Below are positions 1 through 8,462 of a stretch of 64,000 nt of DNA, one piece after another. Origin of the DNA: Microbulbifer elongatus (GTDB taxonomy: Bacteria; Pseudomonadota; Gammaproteobacteria; Pseudomonadales; Cellvibrionaceae); contig NZ_JAIVKJ010000002.1 in the NCBI RefSeq assembly GCF_020524885.1, positions 682,001-746,000 of the forward strand, given 5' to 3'. A program made the translations under genes and the position numbers. The stretch's first letter is position 1, and every line of letters starts with the position of its first letter. The notes beneath the pieces were generated by a model, which did not search any database, was not told the DNA's origin, and saw only the letters and a list, made by a program, of their open reading frames with translations.

Positions 1-1
1 C

Positions 2-1330
2 CCGGAAGATGCCGAGCGCGCGGTCAAAGTGGCCCGAGACACCTTCGAATCCGGCGTCTGGTCCCATATGCCGCCCATGGACCGCAAGAAGATCCTGGTG
101 CGCTTTGCCGAGCTGATCGAAGAGAACAAGATTGAAATTGCGTTGCTGGAAAGTCTCGATGCCGGCAAGCCCATCAGCGACACCATGAACGTGGACGTAC
201 CCAGTGCGGTAACCACCATTCGCTGGAATGCCGAGGCGATCGACAAGATCTACGATGAGATCGCGCCTACCGGCCCGACCGAAATCGGCCTGATTACCCG
301 TATGCCCCTGGGGGTGGTGGCGGCTATCGTGCCGTGGAATTTCCCGCTCTCCACCACCGCGTGGAAACTGGGCCCGGCGCTTGCCACGGGTAACAGCGTA
401 ATCCTGAAGCCGGCCTCCAATACCCCTCTCACCGCGATCAAATTGGCAGGGCTGGCTAAAGAAGCGGGCCTGCCGGATGGTGTGCTGAACGTATTGCCCG
501 GACCGGGTAGCAGCCTGGGCAAGGCGCTTGGTCTGCATATGGATATCGACGGGCTGACCTTCACCGGCTCTACCGAAGTGGGCAAGACCCTCACCGAATA
601 CTCCGGCCAGTCCAACCTCAAGCGCACCTTCCTCGAGCTGGGTGGCAAGAGCCCGAACATCGTGTTTGCCGACGCAGACCTGGACAAGGCGGCAGAAGCC
701 GCGGCGCTGGCAGTGTTTTACAACCAGGGTGAAACTTGTACTGCCGGTACCCGCCTGCTGGTGGAGAAGGGTATCGCCGATACCTTTATTGAAAAGGTGA
801 AGAAAGCTTCCGAACGTTTCAGGCCGGGCCACCCGCAAGACCCGAACAGCGTGATGGGCGCGCTGATCGACCAGAGCCAGTTCGACACCGTTGAGTTCTA
901 CGTGGCCAAGGGGCTGGAGCAGGGCGCGCAACTGGTGTGCGGCGGCAAGCCCGCAGATGCCGTCGAAGGTGGTCACTACTACGAGCCCACCATCTTCAAG
1001 GGCGTGAACGGCGATATGACCATCGCGCGCGAGGAAATTTTCGGCCCGGTCCTGTCCGTGATTGAGTTCGAGACCGAAGAAGAGGCGCTGAAAATTGCCA
1101 ACGACTCCATCTACGGTCTCGCCTCTGGCGTGTGGACCAAAGACATCAGCCGCGCCCATCGTATGGCCCGGGATATCCGCGCTGGATCCGTGTGGGTTAA
1201 CAATTACTTCGGCGGCGACATCACCGTACCCTTCGGCGGCTTCAAACAGTCCGGCAACGGCCGAGACAAGTCGCTACATGCGCTGGATAAGTATTGTGAG
1301 CTGAAGTCCACCTGGATTGATATCAGCTGA
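2..1330 (+). CDS. NAD(P)-dependent aldehyde dehydrogenase, PuuC-like (5'-truncated by window edge)
   Basis: Oxidises an aldehyde to the acid in the cytoplasm. The frame is open from the first bases of the window, so the true start lies upstream; the GTG at 29 is internal. Seen: the general-base Glu in FLELGGKSPN (codon 635-637), the nucleophile Cys in NQGETCTAG (codon 737-739), and the late EEIFGPVLSV and PFGGFKQSG motifs. The NQGETC/GTRLLVE context resembles gamma-glutamyl-aminobutyraldehyde and betaine aldehyde dehydrogenases, so a polyamine or aminoaldehyde substrate is plausible but unproved. The mmsA and omega-aminotransferase genes 11 kb away would use related carbon compounds, but they are not in the same operon. 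A Rho-independent terminator follows the stop. Confidence 0.93.
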   Translation, partial: PEDAERAVKVARDTFESGVWSHMPPMDRKKILVRFAELIEENKIEIALLESLDAGKPISDTMNVDVPSAVTTIRWNAEAIDKIYDEIAPTGPTEIGLITRMPLGVVAAIVPWNFPLSTTAWKLGPALATGNSVILKPASNTPLTAIKLAGLAKEAGLPDGVLNVLPGPGSSLGKALGLHMDIDGLTFTGSTEVGKTLTEYSGQSNLKRTFLELGGKSPNIVFADADLDKAAEAAALAVFYNQGETCTAGTRLLVEKGIADTFIEKVKKASERFRPGHPQDPNSVMGALIDQSQFDTVEFYVAKGLEQGAQLVCGGKPADAVEGGHYYEPTIFKGVNGDMTIAREEIFGPVLSVIEFETEEEALKIANDSIYGLASGVWTKDISRAHRMARDIRAGSVWVNNYFGGDITVPFGGFKQSGNGRDKSLHALDKYCELKSTWIDIS

Positions 1331-1365
1331 TAGCAGATTTGATTTGTCGGTATTTGACTCCATTT

Positions 1366-1389
1366 GGGCCGCCTTCGCGGCCCTTTTTT
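1366..1389 (+). terminator. Rho-independent terminator of the aldehyde dehydrogenase gene
   Basis: A seven-base-pair GC stem (gggccgc/gcggccc) with a CTTC loop is followed directly by six T residues, 35 nt after the stop codon. Confidence 0.85.
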
Positions 1390-1523
1390 ATTGCATTCAG
1401 CCTGCAGTCAGACACAGGTATGAATAATGGAAATGTGACCTGCTGCGAGCACCTTGATCGTTAGACGGTATACGATATTGCGCCCGCATCCGGGAAATAA
1501 ATGACAGACAGGAGTAACCACTC

Positions 1524-1835
1524 ATGCTGAAGAGCCTGACCAGTATATTTGTCGCAGTTGCCATCGCGGCACCTGCCGCCACGGTAATGGCCAAGCCGGA
1601 CAAAGGCGGCGATTTACCTCCGGGCTTGCAAAAGAAGGTCGAGCGCGGTGGTGAACTGCCTCCCGGCTGGAAGAAGAAATTGCGCCCTGGCTACGTACTT
1701 GAGAATGAAATCTACCGCCACGCCGTAATAGTGAAGCCTGTGGACAGCCGCGGCCTGGTTACCGTGCGTATCGAAGGTGAATTAATTCGCCTCATGCATG
1801 CCACTCACGAGATTGTCGACATCCTTTCTCACTGA
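1524..1835 (+). CDS. Small exported RcnB/CigR-like protein
   Basis: A 103-residue protein with an apparent Sec signal peptide (residues 1-23, cleavage near VMA-KP). A basic, proline-rich repeat follows, in which GGDLPPGLQKK is echoed by GGELPPGWKKK (about residues 27-52), and then a short mixed C-terminal part. The LPPG(L/W)xKK repeat is typical of small periplasmic proteins usually annotated RcnB-like or CigR-like; their role here is unknown. The ATG is preceded by AGGAG about ten bases upstream. The gene appears monocistronic, with no neighbour that indicates a pathway. Confidence 0.7.
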   Translation: MLKSLTSIFVAVAIAAPAATVMAKPDKGGDLPPGLQKKVERGGELPPGWKKKLRPGYVLENEIYRHAVIVKPVDSRGLVTVRIEGELIRLMHATHEIVDILSH

Positions 1836-1935
1836 TATTCGTCCGCCGGCATTGGCCACGAGTACCGGATTACGCTATACCTGCGGGTATACGTACGTTT
1901 GAGTATTTGGGCCAACCTGCCCGGGGAGATCATTC

Positions 1936-2316
1936 ATGGGTGAATACCACCACGGCTTTTCCGTCAGCATCGAGCGCACGGGAGACGAGCGGGTTTTGAT
2001 GTCGATGCACGTGCGCGGCAAGCTGGAGCATGAGGACTATGAAACCCTGGTTCCCATGCTGAAGTCCGCCATCGCAGGAATGGAGCACCCGGAGGTGGAT
2101 GTGCTCTTCGATATGCGCGATCTCGAAGGCTGGGAAATCCGCGCAGCTTGGGATGACCTGAACCTGGGGCTCAAGCACGGGCGTCAGTTCAATAAGGTAG
2201 CCATGGTCGGCGACAAGCAGTGGCAGGACGTGGCAGCCAAGATCGGCACCTGGTTTATTGGTGGTGAAGCCAAGGTGTTTGACGACAAAGCGAAGGCCTT
2301 GGCCTGGCTGGCCTAA
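1936..2316 (+). CDS. SpoIIAA-like (STAS/SEC14-type) protein
   Basis: A 126-residue cytoplasmic protein matching the SpoIIAA-like family (PF11964 type). It has an alternating beta/alpha pattern, the central VDVLFDMRDLEGWE strand-turn, GRQFNKVAMVGDKQWQ, and the C-terminal KVFDDKAKALAWL, where AxxWL is a family hallmark. The family resembles STAS or CRAL-TRIO lipid-binding folds; its physiological role is not established. GGGGAG lies about eight bases before the ATG. It sits upstream of the terC gene on the same strand, with an imperfect hairpin between them. Confidence 0.85.
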   Translation: MGEYHHGFSVSIERTGDERVLMSMHVRGKLEHEDYETLVPMLKSAIAGMEHPEVDVLFDMRDLEGWEIRAAWDDLNLGLKHGRQFNKVAMVGDKQWQDVAAKIGTWFIGGEAKVFDDKAKALAWLA

Positions 2317-2351
2317 TACGCATAAACTCCCCTTTCAAATAATTTCTATCG

Positions 2352-2377
2352 CGGCCTCTGCTCCACGGCAGGGGCCG
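2352..2377 (+). terminator. Imperfect hairpin between the SpoIIAA-like gene and terC
   Basis: Ten-base arms cggcctctgc/gcaggggccg pair with one mismatch (G-U in RNA). No clear T run follows, so it may be a weak terminator or attenuator in the terC leader. Confidence 0.4.
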
Positions 2378-2417
2378 TGTCTTGTCTGGCGCAATTGCGC
2401 AAATCGGGGATAGCTTA

Positions 2418-3167
2418 ATGTTCGAATGGATCGCGAGCCCAGAAGCCTGGATTGCTCTTGCCACCCTGGCCGCCCTGGAAATTGTTCTGGGGATCGACAA
2501 CATCATCTTTATTTCCATCCTGGTTGGCCGTCTACCGGAGAAGCAGCGGGAATCCGCACGCTTTATCGGTCTGGCGCTGGCCATGATCACACGACTGGCA
2601 CTGCTGTTTTCCATTGCCTGGATCATTGGGCTTACCGAGCCCTGGTTTACCGTGTTCGGCGAGGAAATCTCCGGGCGCGATGTGATCCTCATTGGTGGCG
2701 GCCTGTTCCTGCTGTTCAAAGCAACCCATGAAATCCATGGCAGCCTGGAGGGTGTAGACGGCGAAACCTCCAGTACAAAGACGGCTACTTACGGCATGGT
2801 GCTGGCGCAGATCGCCATCCTGGATATCGTGTTTTCACTGGATTCGGTGATTACCGCGGTGGGACTGGTGGACCATATCTCGATTATGGCCATCGCCATT
2901 GTTCTGGCCGTTGCGGTCATGTTACTGGCGGCCAAGCCTATTGGGGATTTTGTGGATCGCCACCCCACCATCAAAATGCTGGCACTTTCGTTTTTAATTT
3001 TGGTGGGCGTGACCCTGATCATCGAGGGCTTCGATGTGCACGTACCCAAGGGCTATATCTACTTTGCCATGGCGTTCTCTGTTGCGGTGGAGATGCTCAA
3101 TATCCGTATGCGCAGTAAAAAGGCCAAAGCCGTCAAACTGCACAAACCGATACGGGAAGCAGAATAG
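2418..3167 (+). CDS. TerC family integral membrane protein
   Basis: A 249-residue polytopic inner-membrane protein of the TerC/YoaE family. Family members are linked to metal-ion handling, including manganese export and metalation of exported proteins, and some to tellurite resistance. Seen: the N-terminal WIALATLAALEIVLGIDNIIF segment with its acidic GIDN motif, the internal ILDIVFSLDSVITAVG repeat with FSLDS, and about seven hydrophobic segments. The ATG at 2418 (MFEWIASPEAW) is chosen because it gives the canonical family N-terminus and has GGGGA upstream; an in-frame TTG at 2382 would add 12 atypical residues. A strong terminator follows. Confidence 0.93.
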   Translation: MFEWIASPEAWIALATLAALEIVLGIDNIIFISILVGRLPEKQRESARFIGLALAMITRLALLFSIAWIIGLTEPWFTVFGEEISGRDVILIGGGLFLLFKATHEIHGSLEGVDGETSSTKTATYGMVLAQIAILDIVFSLDSVITAVGLVDHISIMAIAIVLAVAVMLLAAKPIGDFVDRHPTIKMLALSFLILVGVTLIIEGFDVHVPKGYIYFAMAFSVAVEMLNIRMRSKKAKAVKLHKPIREAE

Positions 3168-3190
3168 GCTTTCGGTTTCAGTTCGGATGG

Positions 3191-3230
3191 AAAAAGGGGG
3201 CGCTGCTATAAAAGCATCGCCCCTTTTTTT
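3191..3230 (+). terminator. Terminator after terC
   Basis: An A-run followed by GGGGCG is mirrored by CGCCCC and a run of seven T residues around a roughly 14-nt loop. It is downstream of terC and could also serve the minus-strand hydrolase gene from the other side. Confidence 0.8.
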
Positions 3231-3252
3231 GTGTCCTTAAATTTCAAGTGAA

Positions 3253-5766
3253 TTATTGGCAGAGGCTCCGGATACCGTGAGCCTCCTTTGCTGCATCCTT
3301 CCAAAGATACTCGTCGTCATCACCGAAGTAGTAATAGACGGAATCGTTCGGCAGGATCAGCACAGAGATGCCGCCGTAGCCAGACATAAAGGGCAGCCAG
3401 AGTGGACTGCTGCAACCACTCATATCGCTGCTTACTTCGTGGGCCCAGAATCCGTTGTTGTATTTGTAATCGGTGAGCGGCTCCAGGCCGCGGTCAGAGC
3501 CATCCCGTTGCAACGCGGCATCCAGCTGCCCCTGATGCAAAACGGTTTGGCTACCACCTGACAGGAAGGCCCCGATTTTGGCCACATCATCCCGCAGCCA
3601 CATCAGTCCCCAGCCGGTAAACGGCTGCTGCACACCGTCGTAAGTGCGGCGGGTAAATTCCGCAGTGGGGCTGACGCCGAGTGGCGCGAGTACTTCATCG
3701 ATAAGAATGTCAGTGAAAATATCGCTGCTGCCACCCTCGATACTCTTCACGTAGGCGTTCATGGCGGTGCCCAGAATGTAGGTGTCCGAGGTGTGATAGA
3801 CCCAATTGGTGCCGGGCGTCGCTTTGCGTGGATACTCGGTGCAGCTGTAGTTGATCTTGCTGGTGTGGTCTTCCGGCAAGAACAGGTCGTTGGTATGGCT
3901 GGCTCCCTCGTCGCTCATGTAGCTGGCGAGCTTGTAATTGCCGGTGCCCATATCCAGCGCATTGCCAAAGGTTACGTCATTCCAGTTTCCGTTAGTGTTG
4001 CACTCACTAATGTAGCTCCCAATGGACTGATTGAAGGTGCCCGGATATTTCTGTTCCAGACGCATCAGCGTGCCTCCGGCGAATACCGATTTGGCGCTAG
4101 AGTAAGACGGAACCACCAGTGACTCGCAATAGGGGTAGGTGCCTTGACGCGTGCTGCAGCCGCCCACGTAGTGAGTGCCATCGATAACAAAACCGACCAG
4201 GGAAATTGCCATTGGATCCTTGCCATTTGGCGTAGCAAATGCGGTGTAATCGGTGCCCGGGTAGTCTTGTGCCAGTGCACTCAGCGGCTTGCTTGGCATA
4301 CGCGCGGCAACTTCCGCCTGGTAATCACTGACCAGGGTTGCGCTGTTATTGACGGACTGCGGTGTGTAGCTGGCGGAGAGCTGCCCCCACATATCAAACT
4401 GATAATACAGGCAGGTTTCGCTGGCGATCTGGTAGGCCACATCGGAGACTGAACCATCGTCCTTGAACAGGAAAGTCATCACCCCATTGTGCATACAGTT
4501 GGCGTTCTTCTGTTGTAGCGCAAAAGGCAGGGCAACGCGACTGTAGCCGGCATCCGCATTTTCATTCCATACGCGTCCCGGTGTCAGAACGTACTCCCAT
4601 TCCGGATGTGTGCTTGCAATTGAGCCGCGTTCCCTGGGCACAATGTGACTACCCGTCTGCACAAATTCGAAGTCGAATTCCGGCAGGTGCTTGCGTGTCG
4701 TATCCTGGGAGCCGGTGTAGCGGAAAGTGTCCTTGTGCTCATCGAAAGCGCCACCAGTGGCTTCACTGAAAAGCTCAAGCACACCTTCAAACTGGTTGGT
4801 CGGCATGGCCGCATCGGTTGGAAGGGCGTAGTGGGAAAAGTTCACAAGGTTGCCCGGGTCGCTGCCATTGATCAGGGTAGTCATTGTCAGCGCAGAGCGG
4901 GAAACATTGCCGCTACCTGTTAGCGGATCAAAATCTTCCACGCTACCGCCGCCCTCGCTGGACGAACCGCTGAGGGTAATGGTGATATTGGGCTCGTCCG
5001 GGTCGTTGGACGTCAGCATGATAGAACTGTTGAAACTGCCTTCGACCGCAGGCGCGAATTCAATGGAAATTGCACAGCTTCCGCCTGCGGGTACGGTGCC
5101 GCAGTTGTTGCTCGTAATACTGAAAGGTACCGAGGGTGCGCTGGTATTACCAACAACCAGTGCCGCGGAACCCTGGTTATAAACCGTAAGTATCTGTGTG
5201 CTGCTATTGCCGGGTGAAATATTCGCAAAGGTTACACTCCCCGGCGCACTGATATCGGGGTCGGTGGGTGCCCCGCCCGTGCCCGTGACCAGTGCCTGAT
5301 GGCCGTAACAGTAGTCGCCTATCGTTGACCCGGTGCCGCGAAAGCGGAGTCGCACATCGGTGTTGTTGTCGATGCCCGAAGGCGAGACGTTTGCATTGAA
5401 CTGGGTACCGTTGTCGTCACCGTTGGCAACGGTCACTGCTGTGGCCCAATTGCTGCCGCCATCCGTGGAAATTTCCCCGTAGCAGAATTCGTTGTTTTCC
5501 AGGGAGCCGGCCGACAGAGTGAGCGATACAGAAACGGAAGTGTATCCTGCGGTGGATAGCGTACGGGTTGCGGTGGACCCACCGCGTAAACGGATGGTGC
5601 CGTTTTGCGCGTCGACATTTCCGCTTGCACTCCAGTCGGCGATGTTGCCACTAGCGAAACTGTCCGAATAAATGGTTTCGGCATTAGTGCTGGCAGAGGC
5701 AGCGACACTCAACAATAGAATAGTAGCCGCGAGTCGTGCCCGAGGCCGTTGGTATCTCGATTTCAT
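3253..5766 (-). CDS. Exported serine hydrolase (beta-lactamase-like) with ASH/choice-of-anchor-D domain, paralogue 1
   Basis: An 837-residue exported protein. A Sec signal peptide (residues 1 to about 27, ending near TNA-E) precedes a beta-sandwich-like region (to about 165) with a paired-Cys CYGE/DYCYG pattern. Next is an about 100-residue immunoglobulin-like segment with the choice-of-anchor-D signature (NQGSAALVVG, CGTVPAGGSCAI, LTSNDPDEP). A serine-rich linker leads to a large catalytic region. That region carries VPSYSSAKS, an SxxK motif as in class C beta-lactamases and penicillin-binding-like esterases, and a YNN that could be the YxN motif. The third KTG/HxG motif is not obvious (SGYGG near the C-terminus). 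The start is the ATG at 5766, preceded by AAGGTG; the frame extends further upstream without a plausible start. Substrate unknown. It is the downstream member of a tandem pair. Confidence 0.8.
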   Translation of the reverse strand: MKSRYQRPRARLAATILLLSVAASASTNAETIYSDSFASGNIADWSASGNVDAQNGTIRLRGGSTATRTLSTAGYTSVSVSLTLSAGSLENNEFCYGEISTDGGSNWATAVTVANGDDNGTQFNANVSPSGIDNNTDVRLRFRGTGSTIGDYCYGHQALVTGTGGAPTDPDISAPGSVTFANISPGNSSTQILTVYNQGSAALVVGNTSAPSVPFSITSNNCGTVPAGGSCAISIEFAPAVEGSFNSSIMLTSNDPDEPNITITLSGSSSEGGGSVEDFDPLTGSGNVSRSALTMTTLINGSDPGNLVNFSHYALPTDAAMPTNQFEGVLELFSEATGGAFDEHKDTFRYTGSQDTTRKHLPEFDFEFVQTGSHIVPRERGSIASTHPEWEYVLTPGRVWNENADAGYSRVALPFALQQKNANCMHNGVMTFLFKDDGSVSDVAYQIASETCLYYQFDMWGQLSASYTPQSVNNSATLVSDYQAEVAARMPSKPLSALAQDYPGTDYTAFATPNGKDPMAISLVGFVIDGTHYVGGCSTRQGTYPYCESLVVPSYSSAKSVFAGGTLMRLEQKYPGTFNQSIGSYISECNTNGNWNDVTFGNALDMGTGNYKLASYMSDEGASHTNDLFLPEDHTSKINYSCTEYPRKATPGTNWVYHTSDTYILGTAMNAYVKSIEGGSSDIFTDILIDEVLAPLGVSPTAEFTRRTYDGVQQPFTGWGLMWLRDDVAKIGAFLSGGSQTVLHQGQLDAALQRDGSDRGLEPLTDYKYNNGFWAHEVSSDMSGCSSPLWLPFMSGYGGISVLILPNDSVYYYFGDDDEYLWKDAAKEAHGIRSLCQ

Positions 5767-5920
5767 ATCCGCACCTTTATTTTTTATGAGCTGGGGCTGC
5801 CCCTGTGTGAGTACAGTTGCATGGGAGTAACATGAACTTTTGCCGTGAAATCCTGTAGGGCCAGCTCTAACGGGTACGTAGTGCCAGTGGAAAATTATTT
5901 TTAAAACATTTTTCAAGCAC

Positions 5921-5950
5921 AAAAAAGGCGGGCCCGACACCGGGCCCGCC
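5921..5950 (-). terminator. Terminator of the upstream serine hydrolase paralogue (minus strand)
   Basis: A perfect ten-base-pair GC stem (ggcgggcccg/cgggcccgcc) with an ACAC loop. On the minus strand it is followed by six T residues. It separates the two tandem paralogues, so the second gene probably has its own promoter. Confidence 0.88.
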
Positions 5951-5978
5951 GAAGTGCGATTGCGCAGGAGTAAACTGT

Positions 5979-8210
5979 TTACTGGCAGGCGCTCTGTATC
6001 TGGTGCGCCTCCTGTATGGCTTCGAGCCAATAGTAGGTGTCGTTGTCGCTGAAGTAGTAATACACGCTGTCATTGGGTAGCAGTACCACGGTGATGCCCC
6101 CGTAGCCGGACAGGAATGGAATCCATTGGGCCCCGCTGCAGCCGCTCAGGTTGCCAGCCACATTGTGTGCCCAGAAACCGTTGTTGTAGCGGTAGTCGGT
6201 CAGCGGCACGGTGCCGACATCGGCGCTGTTGCGCTGCAGCGCCGCGTCGAGCTGGTTGCTGTCGAGCATTACCTGTCCATTGATCTCGCCATCGTCGACG
6301 CCAACAAAGCTGGCAATTTTTGCCACATCATCTGGCAGCCACATCAGGCCCCAGCCGGTAAAGGGCTGCTCCACCGAGTCGTAGGTACGACGGGTGTACT
6401 GGCCGGTAGGACTGACCCCGATCGGCTCCCACAAGTCCGCAACGATAGTGTCCGCAAAAATATCCGCGCTGCTACCCTGCTGGCCCTGCAGGTAATCGTT
6501 CATATGGGTGCCGGCGATGTAGGTGTCCGAAGTGTGATATACCCACTGGCTACCCGGTGTTGCCTTGCGTGAATACTGGCCGCAGCTGTAACTGATTTTG
6601 CTGCTGTGGCTATCGCTGAGGAAAAGGTTGTCGGTATGGGATGCGCCCTCATCTGCCATGTAGGTTGCGTCGCCATAATTCCCCGTTGCCATATCCAGCA
6701 GGTTGTTCAGCGTCACGTCGGACCAGTTGCCATTGCTGTTGCACGCGGGAACATGGCTCGCCACCGAAGTATTGCGCACGCCGGGATAAAGATTTTCCAG
6801 ACGCATCATCGCTACCCCGCCAAAGAAGGATTTGGCCGAGGAGTAAGACGGCACCACTATGGAATCGCAGTAGGGGTAGTTACCAGAGCGAGTGACGCAA
6901 TCGCCTCGATAGTGAATACCACCGTAGATAAATCCGGCGATGGATACGTGGTTCGCATCGGTGCTGTTAGGCGCCTCAAATGCGGAAACATCGGTGCCGG
7001 GATAATCCGCGCTGAGTGCCGACAGTGATTTGGTCGGCATCCGATTGGCGATTTCTTCCTGGTATTTCTGTATCAGCAGGTTCTGGTTGGCAATGGTTTC
7101 CGGTGTGTAAGTGGCGCTGGGCAGGCCCCACCAGTCGGCCTTAAAGTACAGGCAGGTTTCACTGCTGATCTGGTAAGCCACCTTGGAGGTGGAACCGTCT
7201 TCCTTGAACAGGAATGTCATCACCCCGTTATGCATGCAGTTGGCATTGCGTTGTTGTAGCGCAAAGGGAATCGCTGCGCGGCTGTAGCCGTTATCGCCAC
7301 TTTCCCGCCATACGCGACCCGGCGTCAATACATACTCCCAGTTTGGGTGTGTGCTGGCTATGGATCCGCGCTCGAGTGGAAAAATGTGGCTGCCCGTCTG
7401 AATAAACTGGAATGAAAATTCCGGCAGATGTTTACGTGTGTTGTCGCCACTGCCGGTGTAGTTGTAGGTGTCTTTTATTTCAGAAAAACTGCCGCTGGTG
7501 GCTTCGTTATTTAACGTGAGGCGTCCCGCAAAAGCGTTCTGTGGATGCGCGGCATTTTGTGGTACCGCGTAGGCAGAAAGATTGACACGGCTGCCGGGAT
7601 CGCTTCCATTCATTAATGTGGTGTAGGTCAGCAGGCTGCGAGAAACGTTACCATTTCCGGTCAGTTCGTCGTAATAGTCGTCGTTGCTCCCACCGCCACT
7701 GCTGCTGCCGCTCCCGGTATCCACGTCTCCGGTAACCAGGATGTTGTCACCGTAGCAGTAGTCGTAATAGTCGCTGCCACCATTGCGATAACGGATCATC
7801 AGCTGGGGCTTGTTATCTGCGTCAATGGCCACGCTATTTGCCGAGTACAGGGCACTGTTGTCCTGCCCGTTGAAAAGGGTAATCGCATTGACCCAAGAAA
7901 TACCGCCATTGTTGGATACTTCCGCGATACATCTTTCTCCGTATTCCAGGGAGTGGGCAGAGATATCCAGAGAGATATTCACATTAACGTACCCGGAAGT
8001 GGACAGTGAATAGGTAGCACTGGCTGTGCCTCCCCGCAGTCCGATCGAGTAGTTACCGTAGTAAGCATTGGTGTAAACGGTTCCGGTGGTGCTCCAACCG
8101 CTGATGTTTCCGTCCTGAAAGTCTTCATCCAGCAGCGTGCTGGCTTGCAGCCCCGGTGTTGCGCAAGCACTGAGTACTGCCGCCAAGCTGAGGTGTCGCA
8201 TCATCTTCAT
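5979..8210 (-). CDS. Exported serine hydrolase (beta-lactamase-like), paralogue 2, possible lipoprotein
   Basis: A 743-residue paralogue of the adjacent downstream gene. It has a signal peptide, an N-terminal beta-rich domain with the same DGNISGWSTTGTV-type opening and CIAE/DYCYG cysteines, a short glycine/serine-rich linker, and the same catalytic region with VPSYSSAKS (SxxK), YNNGFWAH and SGYGG. It lacks the immunoglobulin-like domain of its neighbour. The N-terminus contains VLSAC, a good lipobox at about residue 16, so it may be a lipoprotein; cleavage near LQA-S is the alternative. The ATG at 8210 is preferred over the GTG at 8225; neither has a strong ribosome-binding site. Cell-surface ester or peptide hydrolysis is inferred; the substrate is unknown. 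Confidence 0.8.
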   Translation of the reverse strand: MKMMRHLSLAAVLSACATPGLQASTLLDEDFQDGNISGWSTTGTVYTNAYYGNYSIGLRGGTASATYSLSTSGYVNVNISLDISAHSLEYGERCIAEVSNNGGISWVNAITLFNGQDNSALYSANSVAIDADNKPQLMIRYRNGGSDYYDYCYGDNILVTGDVDTGSGSSSGGGSNDDYYDELTGNGNVSRSLLTYTTLMNGSDPGSRVNLSAYAVPQNAAHPQNAFAGRLTLNNEATSGSFSEIKDTYNYTGSGDNTRKHLPEFSFQFIQTGSHIFPLERGSIASTHPNWEYVLTPGRVWRESGDNGYSRAAIPFALQQRNANCMHNGVMTFLFKEDGSTSKVAYQISSETCLYFKADWWGLPSATYTPETIANQNLLIQKYQEEIANRMPTKSLSALSADYPGTDVSAFEAPNSTDANHVSIAGFIYGGIHYRGDCVTRSGNYPYCDSIVVPSYSSAKSFFGGVAMMRLENLYPGVRNTSVASHVPACNSNGNWSDVTLNNLLDMATGNYGDATYMADEGASHTDNLFLSDSHSSKISYSCGQYSRKATPGSQWVYHTSDTYIAGTHMNDYLQGQQGSSADIFADTIVADLWEPIGVSPTGQYTRRTYDSVEQPFTGWGLMWLPDDVAKIASFVGVDDGEINGQVMLDSNQLDAALQRNSADVGTVPLTDYRYNNGFWAHNVAGNLSGCSGAQWIPFLSGYGGITVVLLPNDSVYYYFSDNDTYYWLEAIQEAHQIQSACQ

Positions 8211-8462
8211 TGTTTTGGGTCGCACGGGTTGGGTGGGTTGCTATCGCGTGCGTGACCGGGATATCTAGCCCACGCGCGACCTGAGAATGCCTGTTCAGGT
8301 TCTCGTAATACCCGACTTCCACATAGCGCCACCTGCGAAGTTGTCATAGGACCAGTCGCGGGATTTACAGGAAGTTGCCGCACAAAATTTGAACAGATTC
8401 GATATGTATCACCGTTTGTGAGACATTAATCGCACCACAAATGCGAAATTGAGGTGTAAAAG

